Positions 1-7,642 of a DNA stretch of 11,085 nucleotides are shown in pieces. The notes below the pieces were generated by a model that saw only the letters and a program-made list of their open reading frames with translations, did no database searches and was not told the origin of the DNA. Where the stretch lies: NCBI GenBank assembly GCA_947457975.1, contig CANGYC010000055.1:1-11085 (forward strand), given 5' to 3'. The DNA comes from Comamonadaceae bacterium. GTDB taxonomy: Bacteria > Pseudomonadota > Gammaproteobacteria > Burkholderiales > Burkholderiaceae_C. Made by a program: the position numbers and the translations under genes. The stretch's first letter is position 1, and each line of letters starts with the position of its first letter.

Positions 1-1086
1 GCGGTTGAGCTGGATGGATGGGAACACGCGCTTCTCGTAGAGGCGGCGGTCCAGGTGGATTTCGGAGTTGCCGGTGCCCTTGAACTCTTCAAAGATCACC
101 TCGTCCATGCGGCTGCCGGTGTCGATCAGGGCGGTGCCAATGATGGTGAGGCTGCCGCCTTCCTCGATCTTGCGGGCTGCGCCAAAAAAGCGCTTGGGGC
201 GCTGCAGGGCGTTGGCGTCCACGCCGCCGGTGAGCACCTTGCCCGAAGACGGCAGCACGTTGTTGTAGGCGCGGGCCAGGCGGGTGATGGAGTCCAGCAG
301 GATCACCACGTCCTTGCCCAGTTCCACCAGGCGCTTGGCGCGCTCGATGACCATCTCGGCCACATGCACGTGGCGGGCGGCAGGTTCGTCGAAGGTCGAT
401 GAGATGACCTCGGCGCGCACGCTGCGCTGCATCTCGGTCACCTCCTCGGGACGCTCGTCGACCAGCAGCACCATCATTTCCACTTCGGGATAGTTGGCGG
501 TGATGGCGTGGGCAATGTTTTGCATCATCACCGTCTTGCCCGACTTGGGCGGGGCCACCAGCAGGGCGCGCTGGCCTTTGCCAATGGGGGCGATGATGTC
601 GATGATGCGGCTCGTGAGGTTTTCCTCGGCCTTGATCTCGCGCTCGAGTTTGAATTGCTCGCGCGGAAACAGCGGCGTGAGGTTCTCGAACATCACCTTG
701 TGCTTGTTTTGCTCAGGCGCGAGGTTATTGATCTTGTCGAGCTTGTTCAGCGCGAAGTAGCGCTCGCCGTCTTTAGGGGTGCGGACTTCGCCCTCGATCA
801 TGTCGCCGGTGTGCAGGTTAAAGCGGCGGATCTGGCTGGGGCTGATGTAGATGTCGTCCGTCGAGGCGGTGTAGCTCGAGTCGGGGTCACGCAGGAAACC
901 AAAGCCGTCGGGAAGCACTTCCAGCACGCCATCGGCCACGATGGTCTCACCGGTCTTGGCCCGCTTTTTGATGATGGCGAACATCAGCTCCTGCTTGCGC
1001 ATGCGGCCGACGTTTTCAATCTCAAGCGCCTCAGCCTGCTTGAGGACTTCAGACACGTGCTGTGCCTTGAGCTCTTTCAAATGCAT
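1..1086 (-). CDS. rho: Transcription termination factor Rho (partial, C-terminal end outside window)
   Basis: Rho is the hexameric RNA-dependent ATPase/helicase that ends transcription at Rho-dependent sites. I translated the minus strand from the ATG at 1086-1084. It begins [19 protein letters not shown] and stays open to position 1, giving 362 codons with no stop. E. coli Rho has 419 residues, so roughly 57 are missing. Visible blocks are the N-terminal RNA-binding domain ([13 protein letters not shown], then [19 protein letters not shown]), Walker A APPKSGKT with Lys184, [12 protein letters not shown], Walker [17 protein letters not shown] with Asp265, the Q-loop block [20 protein letters not shown] and the R-loop block EEFKGTGN. 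The motif numbering equals that of E. coli. An AGGACC Shine-Dalgarno (1091-1096) lies six to seven bases before the ATG and supports this start. trxA lies upstream on the same strand. Identity is essentially certain. Confidence 0.97.
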   Translation of the reverse strand, partial: MHLKELKAQHVSEVLKQAEALEIENVGRMRKQELMFAIIKKRAKTGETIVADGVLEVLPDGFGFLRDPDSSYTASTDDIYISPSQIRRFNLHTGDMIEGEVRTPKDGERYFALNKLDKINNLAPEQNKHKVMFENLTPLFPREQFKLEREIKAEENLTSRIIDIIAPIGKGQRALLVAPPKSGKTVMMQNIAHAITANYPEVEMMVLLVDERPEEVTEMQRSVRAEVISSTFDEPAARHVHVAEMVIERAKRLVELGKDVVILLDSITRLARAYNNVLPSSGKVLTGGVDANALQRPKRFFGAARKIEEGGSLTIIGTALIDTGSRMDEVIFEEFKGTGNSEIHLDRRLYEKRVFPSIQLNR

Positions 1087-1106
1087 GGATGGTCCTGCGT
1101 GGAATC

Positions 1107-1124
1107 GAACTCCGCGGGGAGTTC
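1107..1124 (-). promoter_or_regulatory. Hairpin in the rho leader just upstream of the Shine-Dalgarno
   Basis: This is a perfect 7-bp inverted repeat, GAACTCC / GGAGTTC, around a 4-base loop. It ends about ten bases before the rho Shine-Dalgarno at 1091-1096. In the rho transcript it would follow directly after the C-rich tract. There is no U-run after it, so it is not an intrinsic terminator. A role in translation initiation or in shaping the leader is inference only. Confidence 0.4.
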
Positions 1125-1126
1125 AT

Positions 1127-1162
1127 GGGGGAAACAGGGGGTGGGGAAGGGGGGTTGGAGGG
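1127..1162 (-). promoter_or_regulatory. C-rich, G-poor tract in the rho leader (rut-like); G-quadruplex motif on the opposite strand
   Basis: Read in the rho transcript direction, these 36 bases hold 25 C, 7 T, 3 A and only 1 G. That is the composition bound by the Rho primary RNA site. On the plus strand the same bases form G-runs of 5, 5, 4 and 6 separated by loops of 5, 1 and 2 bases, a textbook G-quadruplex pattern. In E. coli, rho is known to be autoregulated by Rho-dependent termination in its leader. That this tract does the same job here is inferred from composition and position. Confidence 0.45.
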
Positions 1163-1220
1163 CCGTTCAGGCCTGCAACCGGGGCTGTGCGGCGAAGAGG
1201 CCGATCAGCGATTGCTGCGG

Positions 1221-1229
1221 ATTATGACA
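1221..1229 (-). promoter_or_regulatory. Candidate extended -10 promoter for rho
   Basis: The minus strand reads TGT-CATAAT, an extended -10 (TGn) followed by a hexamer matching TATAAT at five of six positions. No good -35 box is visible at 16-18 bases, which is tolerated in extended -10 promoters. Transcription would start near 1214 and leave a leader of about 130 bases before the rho ATG, containing the C-rich tract and the hairpin. It lies downstream of the trxA terminator, which fits an independent rho promoter. Confidence 0.4.
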
Positions 1230-1287
1230 GGAAAACCCGGCTTCTCTTATCAGGGGCAGCTCAGCAGGCCGCCCAACCGGGGTGCCA

Positions 1288-1320
1288 GACAAACGACGAG
1301 GGCCGCGACGAGCGGCCCTC
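1288..1320 (-). terminator. Intrinsic terminator after trxA
   Basis: A perfect 9-bp GC-rich stem, GAGGGCCGC / GCGGCCCTC with loop GACGA (1298-1320), lies 34 bases past the trxA stop codon. On the minus strand it is followed by the moderately T-rich GTCGTTTGTC. The tail is weaker than a classic U-tract, so some readthrough into rho is possible. Confidence 0.7.
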
Positions 1321-1354
1321 GAGAACCTGGCGCGGCGACTGCCGCGGCCGGCGT

Positions 1355-1687
1355 TCAGGCCAGTTGCTGGTCGATGAAGGCCGTCAGCTGCGCCTTGCTC
1401 ATGGCGCCCACCTTGGTGGCGGCCAACTTACCGTCTTTGAACAGCATCAGGGTGGGAATGCCACGGATGCCGAACTTGGCGGGGATGTCGCGGTTTTCGT
1501 CCACGTTCATCTTGGCGATCTGCAGCTTGCCGTCATAGCCCGTGGCCACTTCGTCCAGGATGGGGGCGATCATCTTGCACGGGCCGCACCACTCGGCCCA
1601 GTAGTCCACCAGCACGGGCTTGGACGACTGCAGGACGTCGGCTTCGAAGGTGGCATCGGAGACATGCTTGATCAACTCGCTGGCCAT
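1355..1687 (-). CDS. trxA: Thioredoxin 1
   Basis: This is a 110-residue cytoplasmic thioredoxin, a full-length match to the TrxA family (about 105-110 residues). Thioredoxin reduces disulfides in client proteins and is itself re-reduced by thioredoxin reductase. The active site WCGPCK lies at residues 33-38, with redox cysteines 34 and 37. The preceding [11 protein letters not shown] strand, the cis-proline in GIPT (Pro78) and the C-terminal [13 protein letters not shown] helix are all present. There is no signal peptide, so this is not a periplasmic Dsb-type protein. A GAAAGGA Shine-Dalgarno (1697-1703) lies nine bases before the ATG. It sits upstream of rho on the same strand with a terminator between them, and is divergent from the AddB-like gene. 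Confidence 0.97.
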   Translation of the reverse strand: MASELIKHVSDATFEADVLQSSKPVLVDYWAEWCGPCKMIAPILDEVATGYDGKLQIAKMNVDENRDIPAKFGIRGIPTLMLFKDGKLAATKVGAMSKAQLTAFIDQQLA

Positions 1688-1786
1688 GAGTGGCTTTCCT
1701 TTCGTGGGGAGCGGGGTTCGTGATAATGACCAAATTGTGGCAGAAAGCTGCCACTGACGCCGGACCCGGTCTCAGGTGCTCATCCC
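1688..1786. promoter_or_regulatory. Divergent promoter region between trxA and the AddAB-like operon, with inverted repeat 1737-1754
   Basis: This 99-bp spacer must hold signals for trxA (leftward) and the AddAB-like operon (rightward). It contains a perfect 7-bp inverted repeat, GTGGCAG-AAAG-CTGCCAC, at 1737-1754. The spacer is locally AT-richer around 1721-1736. Candidate -10 boxes are GATAAT at 1722-1727 on the plus strand and CATTAT on the minus strand over much the same bases. Neither has a convincing -35, so I do not assign exact promoters. The inverted repeat could be an operator or an RNA hairpin. Confidence 0.35.
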
Positions 1787-4321
1787 TTGGACGCCCATTC
1801 TTCTCCCCACTTCAGCGATCAGCACTGGCTCGGGCTCACCTATGAGATCCAGCGCGCCATGGACGAGCGCGGCGTCGATCCCGCCCGCTGCGTGGTGCTG
1901 GTGCCCTATGCCCAGCTGATGGCCACGGCCAGGCAAGCCTGGGTGGCCTTGGCCCAGCGCGACGGTGGAGCTGCTCTGGCGCTGCCTCGGGTCGAAACCA
2001 CGCAAAACTGGGCGGCCAGCCTGTGGGCCGCGCAAGGGGGCTTTCGCTGCGGCCCCGATGACCTGCGTCTGGATGCCGCTTTTGACCTCATCACCGCGGG
2101 CCAATGGCTGGCGCAGTCCAAGATGGGCGCAGAACGGGATGCCTTGGCGCCGCGCCTGATGGAGGCCGCCTGGTCCCTCGCGCGGGTGGCCGCAGCCAGA
2201 CCACCCCACGAGCGCGCCGCTTGGCGTGAACGCCTGCTGCCCCAGCTGACCGCCAGCCTGAACGCCTCTGTGCTCAAGCTCGAGGCGGCCGTGGCGCAGC
2301 TGGCCCTGGTCTGGGCCTCGACCTCGGCCTACCCGAGCGACCTGCTGTTTGAGCAGGACCTCGATCTGCTGGTGGTGCTCGAGGGTTTTCAGCGCGATCC
2401 CCTGAGCGATGCGCTTAGCCAGCGCCTGGGTGAGCGCGCTGTGTCACTGCCGCTGGCCGAGCCTGCCCGCCCGCGTGGCCGCATGGCCTTGCAGCCAGCC
2501 GCCGACGCCCAGGAAGAGGCTGAACGCGCAGCTGCCTGCGTGATTGAGCTGCTGACCCGCGGTGTGCAGCCCGTGGGCCTGGTCGCCCAGGACCGAGTGC
2601 TGACCCGACGCATTCGCGCCCTGCTGGCCGAGCAGCGCGTGGCCGTGCGCGACGAGACCGGCTGGACCCTCTCGACCACCCGTGCCGCAGCCGTGCTCAT
2701 GAGCTTGTTGCGGGCCTTGCCGCGTGAGGCTTCCTGCGACGCCGTGCTGGACTGGCTCAAGCATGCGGCGGCCGTGCCAGCGCCTGAACTCATGGCCGTG
2801 GAGGCTGAGCTGCGCGCCGCGGGCCTGCGGCGCTGGGCCGGTATCCGGCCCCGCCACCAGCTGGCGCATGCGCTGGCGCAGCAGCTGAGCCCGTGGCTGG
2901 AGAGCCTGCAAAAGAGTCGTCCTCTGAGCCTGTGGCTGGCCGATCTGCGCGAAGTGCTGCACCAGGCCGGCCAGTGGGAGCTGCTGGAGCACGACGTGGC
3001 CGGCCAGTCGGTGATGGACGCGCTGCGCCTGCACGAGGGCAGTGAACACGATTTCGATCTCCTGCAGCACAAGCTTTCGCGGCGCGAATTCACCCAGTGG
3101 GTGGGCCATGCGCTGGAGTCCGCCACCTTCTCGCCGGTGCATCCGCCCCAGGCCCAGGTGGTGATCCTGCCCCTGAGTCAGATGCTGGGCCGTTCGCTGG
3201 CGGCCATGGTGCTGCCGGGGGCAGACGAGCTTCACCTGCCTGCGTCCCCCGAGCCGCCAGGTGAATGGACGGCCACGCAGCGCAGCCTGCTGGGCCTGCC
3301 TTCGCGTGAAGACCTCATGGCCGCCCAGCGCCAGGCCTGGGAGCATGCCCTGCAGTTGCCCGAGGCGCACCTCCTGTGGCGCCAGAGCGACCGGGGTGAA
3401 CACCTCATGCCCGCGGCCTGGGTGCAGGAGCTACTGCTGGACGGTATTCATCCACAGGCGCCAGACCTGCGGCCGCTGCGCGAGCTGGCAGCACAAGCCA
3501 CCCGCCGTGCCGCCGTGTCTGGCGCCGCCCTCCCGGTAGAGCGGCTGTCTGCCTCGGCCTATGCCGACCTGCGCAGCTGCCCCTACCGTTTCTTTGCGCT
3601 GCGTCAGCTCGGGCTGAAGGAAGCCGAGGAGCTGGACACCGAGCTGGACAAGCGCGATTTCGGTAACTGGCTGCACGAGACCCTCAGCCGTTTTCACCGC
3701 CAGTTGCAGGCCTCGCCCACGCAAGACGAGGCCCTGCGGCAGCAGATGCTCGATGCCGCAGCTGATCACACCCGCGCCTTGCTGGCCCTGGAGCCGGCAG
3801 AGTTTCTGCCCTTTCAGGCTGCCTGGCCCCAGGTGCGCCGGGGTTACCTCGACTGGCTGGCCGAGCACGAGGCCAGCGGCCTGGTGTTTGCCGAGGCCGA
3901 GGAATGGAAGGAGCGCCCGCTGGGCGAGCTCACGCTGTTCGGCAAGATCGACCGCATGGACCGCAATGCCCATGGCAGGGCCCTGTTGCTGGACTACAAG
4001 ACAGAAAGCGCAGAAAAGACGCGCGATCGCCTGCGCCAAGGCGCTGAAGACACGCAGCTGGCCTTTTATGCCGCGCTGCTGGGCCAGCAAGAGGTGCAGG
4101 CGGGCTACGTGAATCTGGGCGAGAAGGGACAGACCAAGACCTACTTACAGCCCGAAGTCAGCCAATTGCGCACGCTGCTCCTGGAGGGCATCCACCATGA
4201 CATCGCCCGCCTGCATGCTGGCGAGCCGCTGCGCGCCCAGGGCGATGGTGCGGCCTGCGAGTACTGTCAGGCGCGCGGTTTGTGCCGCAAGGACTTCCTG
4301 GCCCCGGAGGGGCAGCCATGA
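1787..4321 (+). CDS. addB: AddB-like PD-(D/E)XK nuclease subunit with iron-sulfur staple
   Basis: This 844-residue protein should be the B subunit of an AddAB-type helicase-nuclease, which resects double-strand DNA ends for RecA-dependent repair. The C-terminal nuclease domain shows His630 (NWLHETLSRF), Asp722 (GKIDRMD), Asp736 and Lys738 (LLLDYKTES), then the QxxxY motif QLAFY. Cys598 (LRSCPYRFF) and Cys824, Cys827, Cys833 (C-x2-C-x5-C) form the four-cysteine iron-sulfur staple typical of AddB. The N-terminal part (VVLVPYAQLM) has no Walker A motif, so ATPase activity should come only from its partner. Residues about 455-485 resemble the degenerate helicase-like region of AddB. The start is a TTG with AGGTG eight bases upstream; the first in-frame ATG (1859) would drop 24 residues. 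It overlaps the next gene by ATGA, so the two are translationally coupled. Orthology to characterised AddB is inferred from architecture. Confidence 0.88.
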   Translation: MDAHSSPHFSDQHWLGLTYEIQRAMDERGVDPARCVVLVPYAQLMATARQAWVALAQRDGGAALALPRVETTQNWAASLWAAQGGFRCGPDDLRLDAAFDLITAGQWLAQSKMGAERDALAPRLMEAAWSLARVAAARPPHERAAWRERLLPQLTASLNASVLKLEAAVAQLALVWASTSAYPSDLLFEQDLDLLVVLEGFQRDPLSDALSQRLGERAVSLPLAEPARPRGRMALQPAADAQEEAERAAACVIELLTRGVQPVGLVAQDRVLTRRIRALLAEQRVAVRDETGWTLSTTRAAAVLMSLLRALPREASCDAVLDWLKHAAAVPAPELMAVEAELRAAGLRRWAGIRPRHQLAHALAQQLSPWLESLQKSRPLSLWLADLREVLHQAGQWELLEHDVAGQSVMDALRLHEGSEHDFDLLQHKLSRREFTQWVGHALESATFSPVHPPQAQVVILPLSQMLGRSLAAMVLPGADELHLPASPEPPGEWTATQRSLLGLPSREDLMAAQRQAWEHALQLPEAHLLWRQSDRGEHLMPAAWVQELLLDGIHPQAPDLRPLRELAAQATRRAAVSGAALPVERLSASAYADLRSCPYRFFALRQLGLKEAEELDTELDKRDFGNWLHETLSRFHRQLQASPTQDEALRQQMLDAAADHTRALLALEPAEFLPFQAAWPQVRRGYLDWLAEHEASGLVFAEAEEWKERPLGELTLFGKIDRMDRNAHGRALLLDYKTESAEKTRDRLRQGAEDTQLAFYAALLGQQEVQAGYVNLGEKGQTKTYLQPEVSQLRTLLLEGIHHDIARLHAGEPLRAQGDGAACEYCQARGLCRKDFLAPEGQP

Positions 4322-7300
4322 GCGGCGGCGCCTACGACATCAATGGCCGTCTGGCCGATGCCGCCGCCTTCTATGCCGTGGCCTGCGACCCGCGGCGCAG
4401 CGTGGCGGTGGAGGCCTGTGCGGGCGCAGGCAAGACCTGGATGCTGGTCTCGCGCATGCTCCGTGCCCTGCTCGAGCCCACCGACCGCACGCCCGGCCTG
4501 GAGGGGGGCTGCGCACCCCAGGAGATCCTGGCCATCACCTTCACCCGCAAGGCCGCAGGCGAGATGCGCGGTCGACTCTATGAATGGCTCAGGGACTTTG
4601 CCCAGGCCTCGCCTGAGCAACTTCTGGAGGCCCTGGCGCAGCGCGGCGTGCCCGGGCTGGGCGATCCGACTCGGGCCCAGGCGCTGTGCACGCAGCTCCA
4701 GGGCCTGTATGCGCGCGTGCTGGCTAGCGGCCGACCGGTGCAGATCCGCACCTTCCACAGCTGGTTCTCAGCCTTGCTGCGCCATGCCCCGGTGGCGGTG
4801 CTGCAGGAACTGGCACTGCCCGTGCAATATGAGCTGCTCGAGGACGACGCCCAGGCCAAGGCCCTGGTGTGGCGGCGCTTCTATGAACGCCTGTTGGCCG
4901 AGCCCGAGGCCCGGGCCGACTTCGAGGCCCTGGTGCGCGAGCATGGCCGCTTTCAAACCGACAAGGCCTTGCAGGCCGCCTTGGACAAGCGCGTGGAGTT
5001 TGCGCTGGCCGATGCGGCGGGTGTCGTCGACCACTCCATCAAGACCCTGGGCGAGCAGTTCCCAGACCTGGCCGGTATGCAGGACCTGGCCGAGGTGCTG
5101 GGCCGTGCCAGCGTGCGCGACGCGCTGGGCCGCGCGGCGTCCGTGCTCAGCGGCCTGAGTGCCAAGACCTTCGCGGCCGCGGGCCTGGCCTTGCGCGAGG
5201 CCTTGAACGCGGCAGATCTCGACGGCGTGCTGCGGGCCCTGCTGACCAAGGAGCACACGCCCCGCAATTTCCGCAATGCCAGCAGCGACCCCGACATCCG
5301 CCAGGCGCAAGACCTGGCCCTGCACTGGGTGCAGGCGCAGGGCCAGCAGCAGGCCTGGCACTACCAGCAGCGCATGGCCCGGCTGGCGCGACTGCTCTTG
5401 GCCGAGTACGCCGCGCTCAAGCGCGAGCGCGGCTGGGTGGACATGAACGACATCGAGTGCGCCGCGCTTCGAATGCTGGGCGACGAGGTGCTCTCGGGTT
5501 GGGTGCAGGAAAAGCTCGATGCCCAGGTGCGCCACCTGCTGATCGATGAGTTTCAGGACACCAACCCCCTGCAGTGGCAGGCCCTGCGGGCCTGGCTTTC
5601 CAGTTACGCCGGTGCCGGCCGCGCGCCCAGCGTGTTCCTAGTGGGCGACCCCAAGCAGAGCATCTACCGCTTCCGGCGTGCCGAGCCGCAGGTCTTTCAA
5701 GCGGCCCAGCACTTTGTGCGCGAGGGTCTGGGCGGCGACCTGCTCAGCTGCGACCACACCCGCCGCAATGCGCATCAGGTGATCGCAGCGGTCAACAGCG
5801 CCCTGGGTGCGGCCGCCGCCAGCGCCGATGACGCCTACCAGGGCTTTCGCCCGCACACCACGGCTTCCAAAGACGCTGGCGAGGTACAGCGCCTGCCCAT
5901 GGTGCCCCGGTCCGCGCGCCAGGAAACGGCGGCCGAAGAGGCAGAGGAGGCAGAAAAGGCCGATGAGAGCGCTGTCCTGGCCTGGCGAGACAGCTTGCAC
6001 GCGCCGCGCGACCTGCCCGAGGAGACGCTGCGCACCCAGGAGGCACGGCAGGCGGCGGCCTGGCTGGCCGCGCAGATCGGCTTGCGTGGCCTCAAAGCCC
6101 AGGACGTGATGGTGCTCTCGCGCAAGCGTGAGAACCTGTTGCCCATGCAGCAGGCCCTGCGGGCGCTGGGCATCGCCGCCGAGGTGGGCGAGAAGATCGC
6201 ACTGATGGACTGCTGCGAAGTGCAGGACCTGGTGGCGCTCTTGGACGTGCTGGTCTCGCCCCGTCATGACCTGTCCCTCGCACGGGTGCTGCGCTCGCCC
6301 ATCTTCGGCCTGCCCGACACCGCCCTGGTGCCGCTGGCCCTGGCCGCACGGCGCACCCAATTGCACTGGCTGGCCCTGCTGCAGGCCGAGTCCGGCAGCG
6401 TGCCGGAACTGGCGCAGCCCGAGGCCGCGCCCTTGCAGGGCCTGGGGGAGCGCCTGGAGCGCTGGCAGAGCTGGGTGCAGGCCCTGCCGCCGCACGACGC
6501 CCTGCAGTCCATTTACGGCGATGGTGACCTGTTGGCCCGCTTTGCGGCGGCTGCGCCTGCGGCCCAGCGCCCGGCGGTGCTGGCCAACCTGCGGGCGCTG
6601 CTGATGGCGGCGCTCAATCACGAGGGCGGCCGCTTCATCACCCCTTATGCGCTGGTGCGGGCGCTCAAAGCCGGCGGCATGGCGGCCCCGGCCACCGTCA
6701 GCGAGGCCGCCGTGCGCCTGCTCACCATTCATGGCGCCAAGGGCCTGGAGGCCGAACTGGTGCTCCTGCTCGACACCCACACCCCCCCGCGTGCCGGGGA
6801 AAGCATGGGCGTCCTGCTCGACTGGCCCGGCGAGTACGCGCATCCCCAGCGCTTTGCCTTCCTGCTGAGCGAAAGCCGTCCACCCGCCTGCTCGCAGCTG
6901 GCCCTGGAGGCTGAGCAGCAGGCCCGGCACCGGGAGGAATTGAACACGCTCTACGTGGCCATGACCCGTGCCCGCCAAGTGCTGGGCATCTCGGCCATCG
7001 AGCCGGCCCGCCCCACCCGCGCCTCCTGGTGGGATCGGTTGCAGGGCCTGGCCCAGGCCGTCGAACAAGTGGAGGCGGCTGCAGCCCCCGCAGCGGCCGA
7101 TGAGCGCCTGGTGCAGTTGCCGGTGCTGCCCGAGCTGCCGCAGGCGCTGCGGCCCGAACGGCTGGAAGAGGCCCAGGACAGTGTGGCCTCGCGCCTGGGA
7201 CAGGCCATGCACCGGCTGCTGGAGTGGGGCGCCACCGGTGCGGCCCATGTGCGCGCCGTGGCCCGCGAATTCCGGCTGAGCCCAAGCCAGGCCGAGCAAG

Positions 7301-7617
7301 CCCGCGCGTCGGCCGAGCGCATTCTCCAAGGCGAGGGGGCCTGGGCCTGGCAGCCAGCGCAGCTGCTGTGGCAGGGCAGCGAGGTGGAGCTGGCGCACGA
7401 GGGCCAGCTTCTGCGCCTGGACCGGCTGGTGCATCACCGAGACACAGGCTGGTGGGTGCTCGACTACAAGTCGGCGGCCCAGCCCGACACACAGGCCGAG
7501 CTGGTGGCCCAGATGCGCGCCTACCAGCGGGCGGTGCAGAGCCTGCACGCAGGGGCCGCCGTGCGCGCGGCCTTCCTCACGGCCGAGGGCCGGCTGCTCG
7601 AGCTCCCCCCCGCATAA
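4318..7617 (+). CDS. addA: AddA-like UvrD/RecB-family helicase-nuclease subunit
   Basis: This 1099-residue superfamily 1A DNA helicase carries a C-terminal RecB-type nuclease and is the motor partner of the preceding gene. Helicase motifs in order are Walker A ACAGAGKT (Lys39), motif Ia AITFTRKAAGEM, Ib TFHSWF, Walker B LLIDEFQDTNP (Asp410, Glu411), motif III VGDPKQSIYRFRRA, IV RRNAHQVI, V LTIHGAKGLE (about 802-811) and VI LYVAMTRAR (878-886). The nuclease domain shows His965 (GQAMHRLLEWG), Asp1035 (RLDRLV), Asp1049 and Lys1051 (VLDYKSA), followed by QMRAY. All key residues are present, so both activities are expected. The start is the ATG at 4318, with GGAGG seven bases upstream and overlapping the addB stop as ATGA; a GTG 36 bases earlier is less likely. 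An acidic low-complexity stretch near residues 538-551 is probably a surface loop. Confidence 0.93.
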   Translation: MSGGAYDINGRLADAAAFYAVACDPRRSVAVEACAGAGKTWMLVSRMLRALLEPTDRTPGLEGGCAPQEILAITFTRKAAGEMRGRLYEWLRDFAQASPEQLLEALAQRGVPGLGDPTRAQALCTQLQGLYARVLASGRPVQIRTFHSWFSALLRHAPVAVLQELALPVQYELLEDDAQAKALVWRRFYERLLAEPEARADFEALVREHGRFQTDKALQAALDKRVEFALADAAGVVDHSIKTLGEQFPDLAGMQDLAEVLGRASVRDALGRAASVLSGLSAKTFAAAGLALREALNAADLDGVLRALLTKEHTPRNFRNASSDPDIRQAQDLALHWVQAQGQQQAWHYQQRMARLARLLLAEYAALKRERGWVDMNDIECAALRMLGDEVLSGWVQEKLDAQVRHLLIDEFQDTNPLQWQALRAWLSSYAGAGRAPSVFLVGDPKQSIYRFRRAEPQVFQAAQHFVREGLGGDLLSCDHTRRNAHQVIAAVNSALGAAAASADDAYQGFRPHTTASKDAGEVQRLPMVPRSARQETAAEEAEEAEKADESAVLAWRDSLHAPRDLPEETLRTQEARQAAAWLAAQIGLRGLKAQDVMVLSRKRENLLPMQQALRALGIAAEVGEKIALMDCCEVQDLVALLDVLVSPRHDLSLARVLRSPIFGLPDTALVPLALAARRTQLHWLALLQAESGSVPELAQPEAAPLQGLGERLERWQSWVQALPPHDALQSIYGDGDLLARFAAAAPAAQRPAVLANLRALLMAALNHEGGRFITPYALVRALKAGGMAAPATVSEAAVRLLTIHGAKGLEAELVLLLDTHTPPRAGESMGVLLDWPGEYAHPQRFAFLLSESRPPACSQLALEAEQQARHREELNTLYVAMTRARQVLGISAIEPARPTRASWWDRLQGLAQAVEQVEAAAAPAAADERLVQLPVLPELPQALRPERLEEAQDSVASRLGQAMHRLLEWGATGAAHVRAVAREFRLSPSQAEQARASAERILQGEGAWAWQPAQLLWQGSEVELAHEGQLLRLDRLVHHRDTGWWVLDYKSAAQPDTQAELVAQMRAYQRAVQSLHAGAAVRAAFLTAEGRLLELPPA

Positions 7618-7642
7618 TCCACGGCTTTGCCCGGAACTGCGC

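Noticed and set aside
1101..1124. GTTCGATTCC on the minus strand, resembling a tRNA T-loop
   Set aside because: The flanking bases do not form a proper T-stem (two mismatches in the middle), and no acceptor, anticodon or D arm is present. The bases belong to a simple hairpin in the rho leader.
1049..1126. A 25-codon open frame in the rho leader (ATG at 1126 on the minus strand, overlapping rho out of frame)
   Set aside because: It has no Shine-Dalgarno and starts directly after the C tract. A leader peptide is possible, but nothing in the sequence supports it.
2368..2375. GCTGGTGG, the E. coli Chi octamer (also at 7500-7507)
   Set aside because: Such an octamer is common by chance in this codon-biased GC-rich DNA. 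The Chi sequence of this organism is unknown, and AddAB enzymes use different sites from RecBCD.
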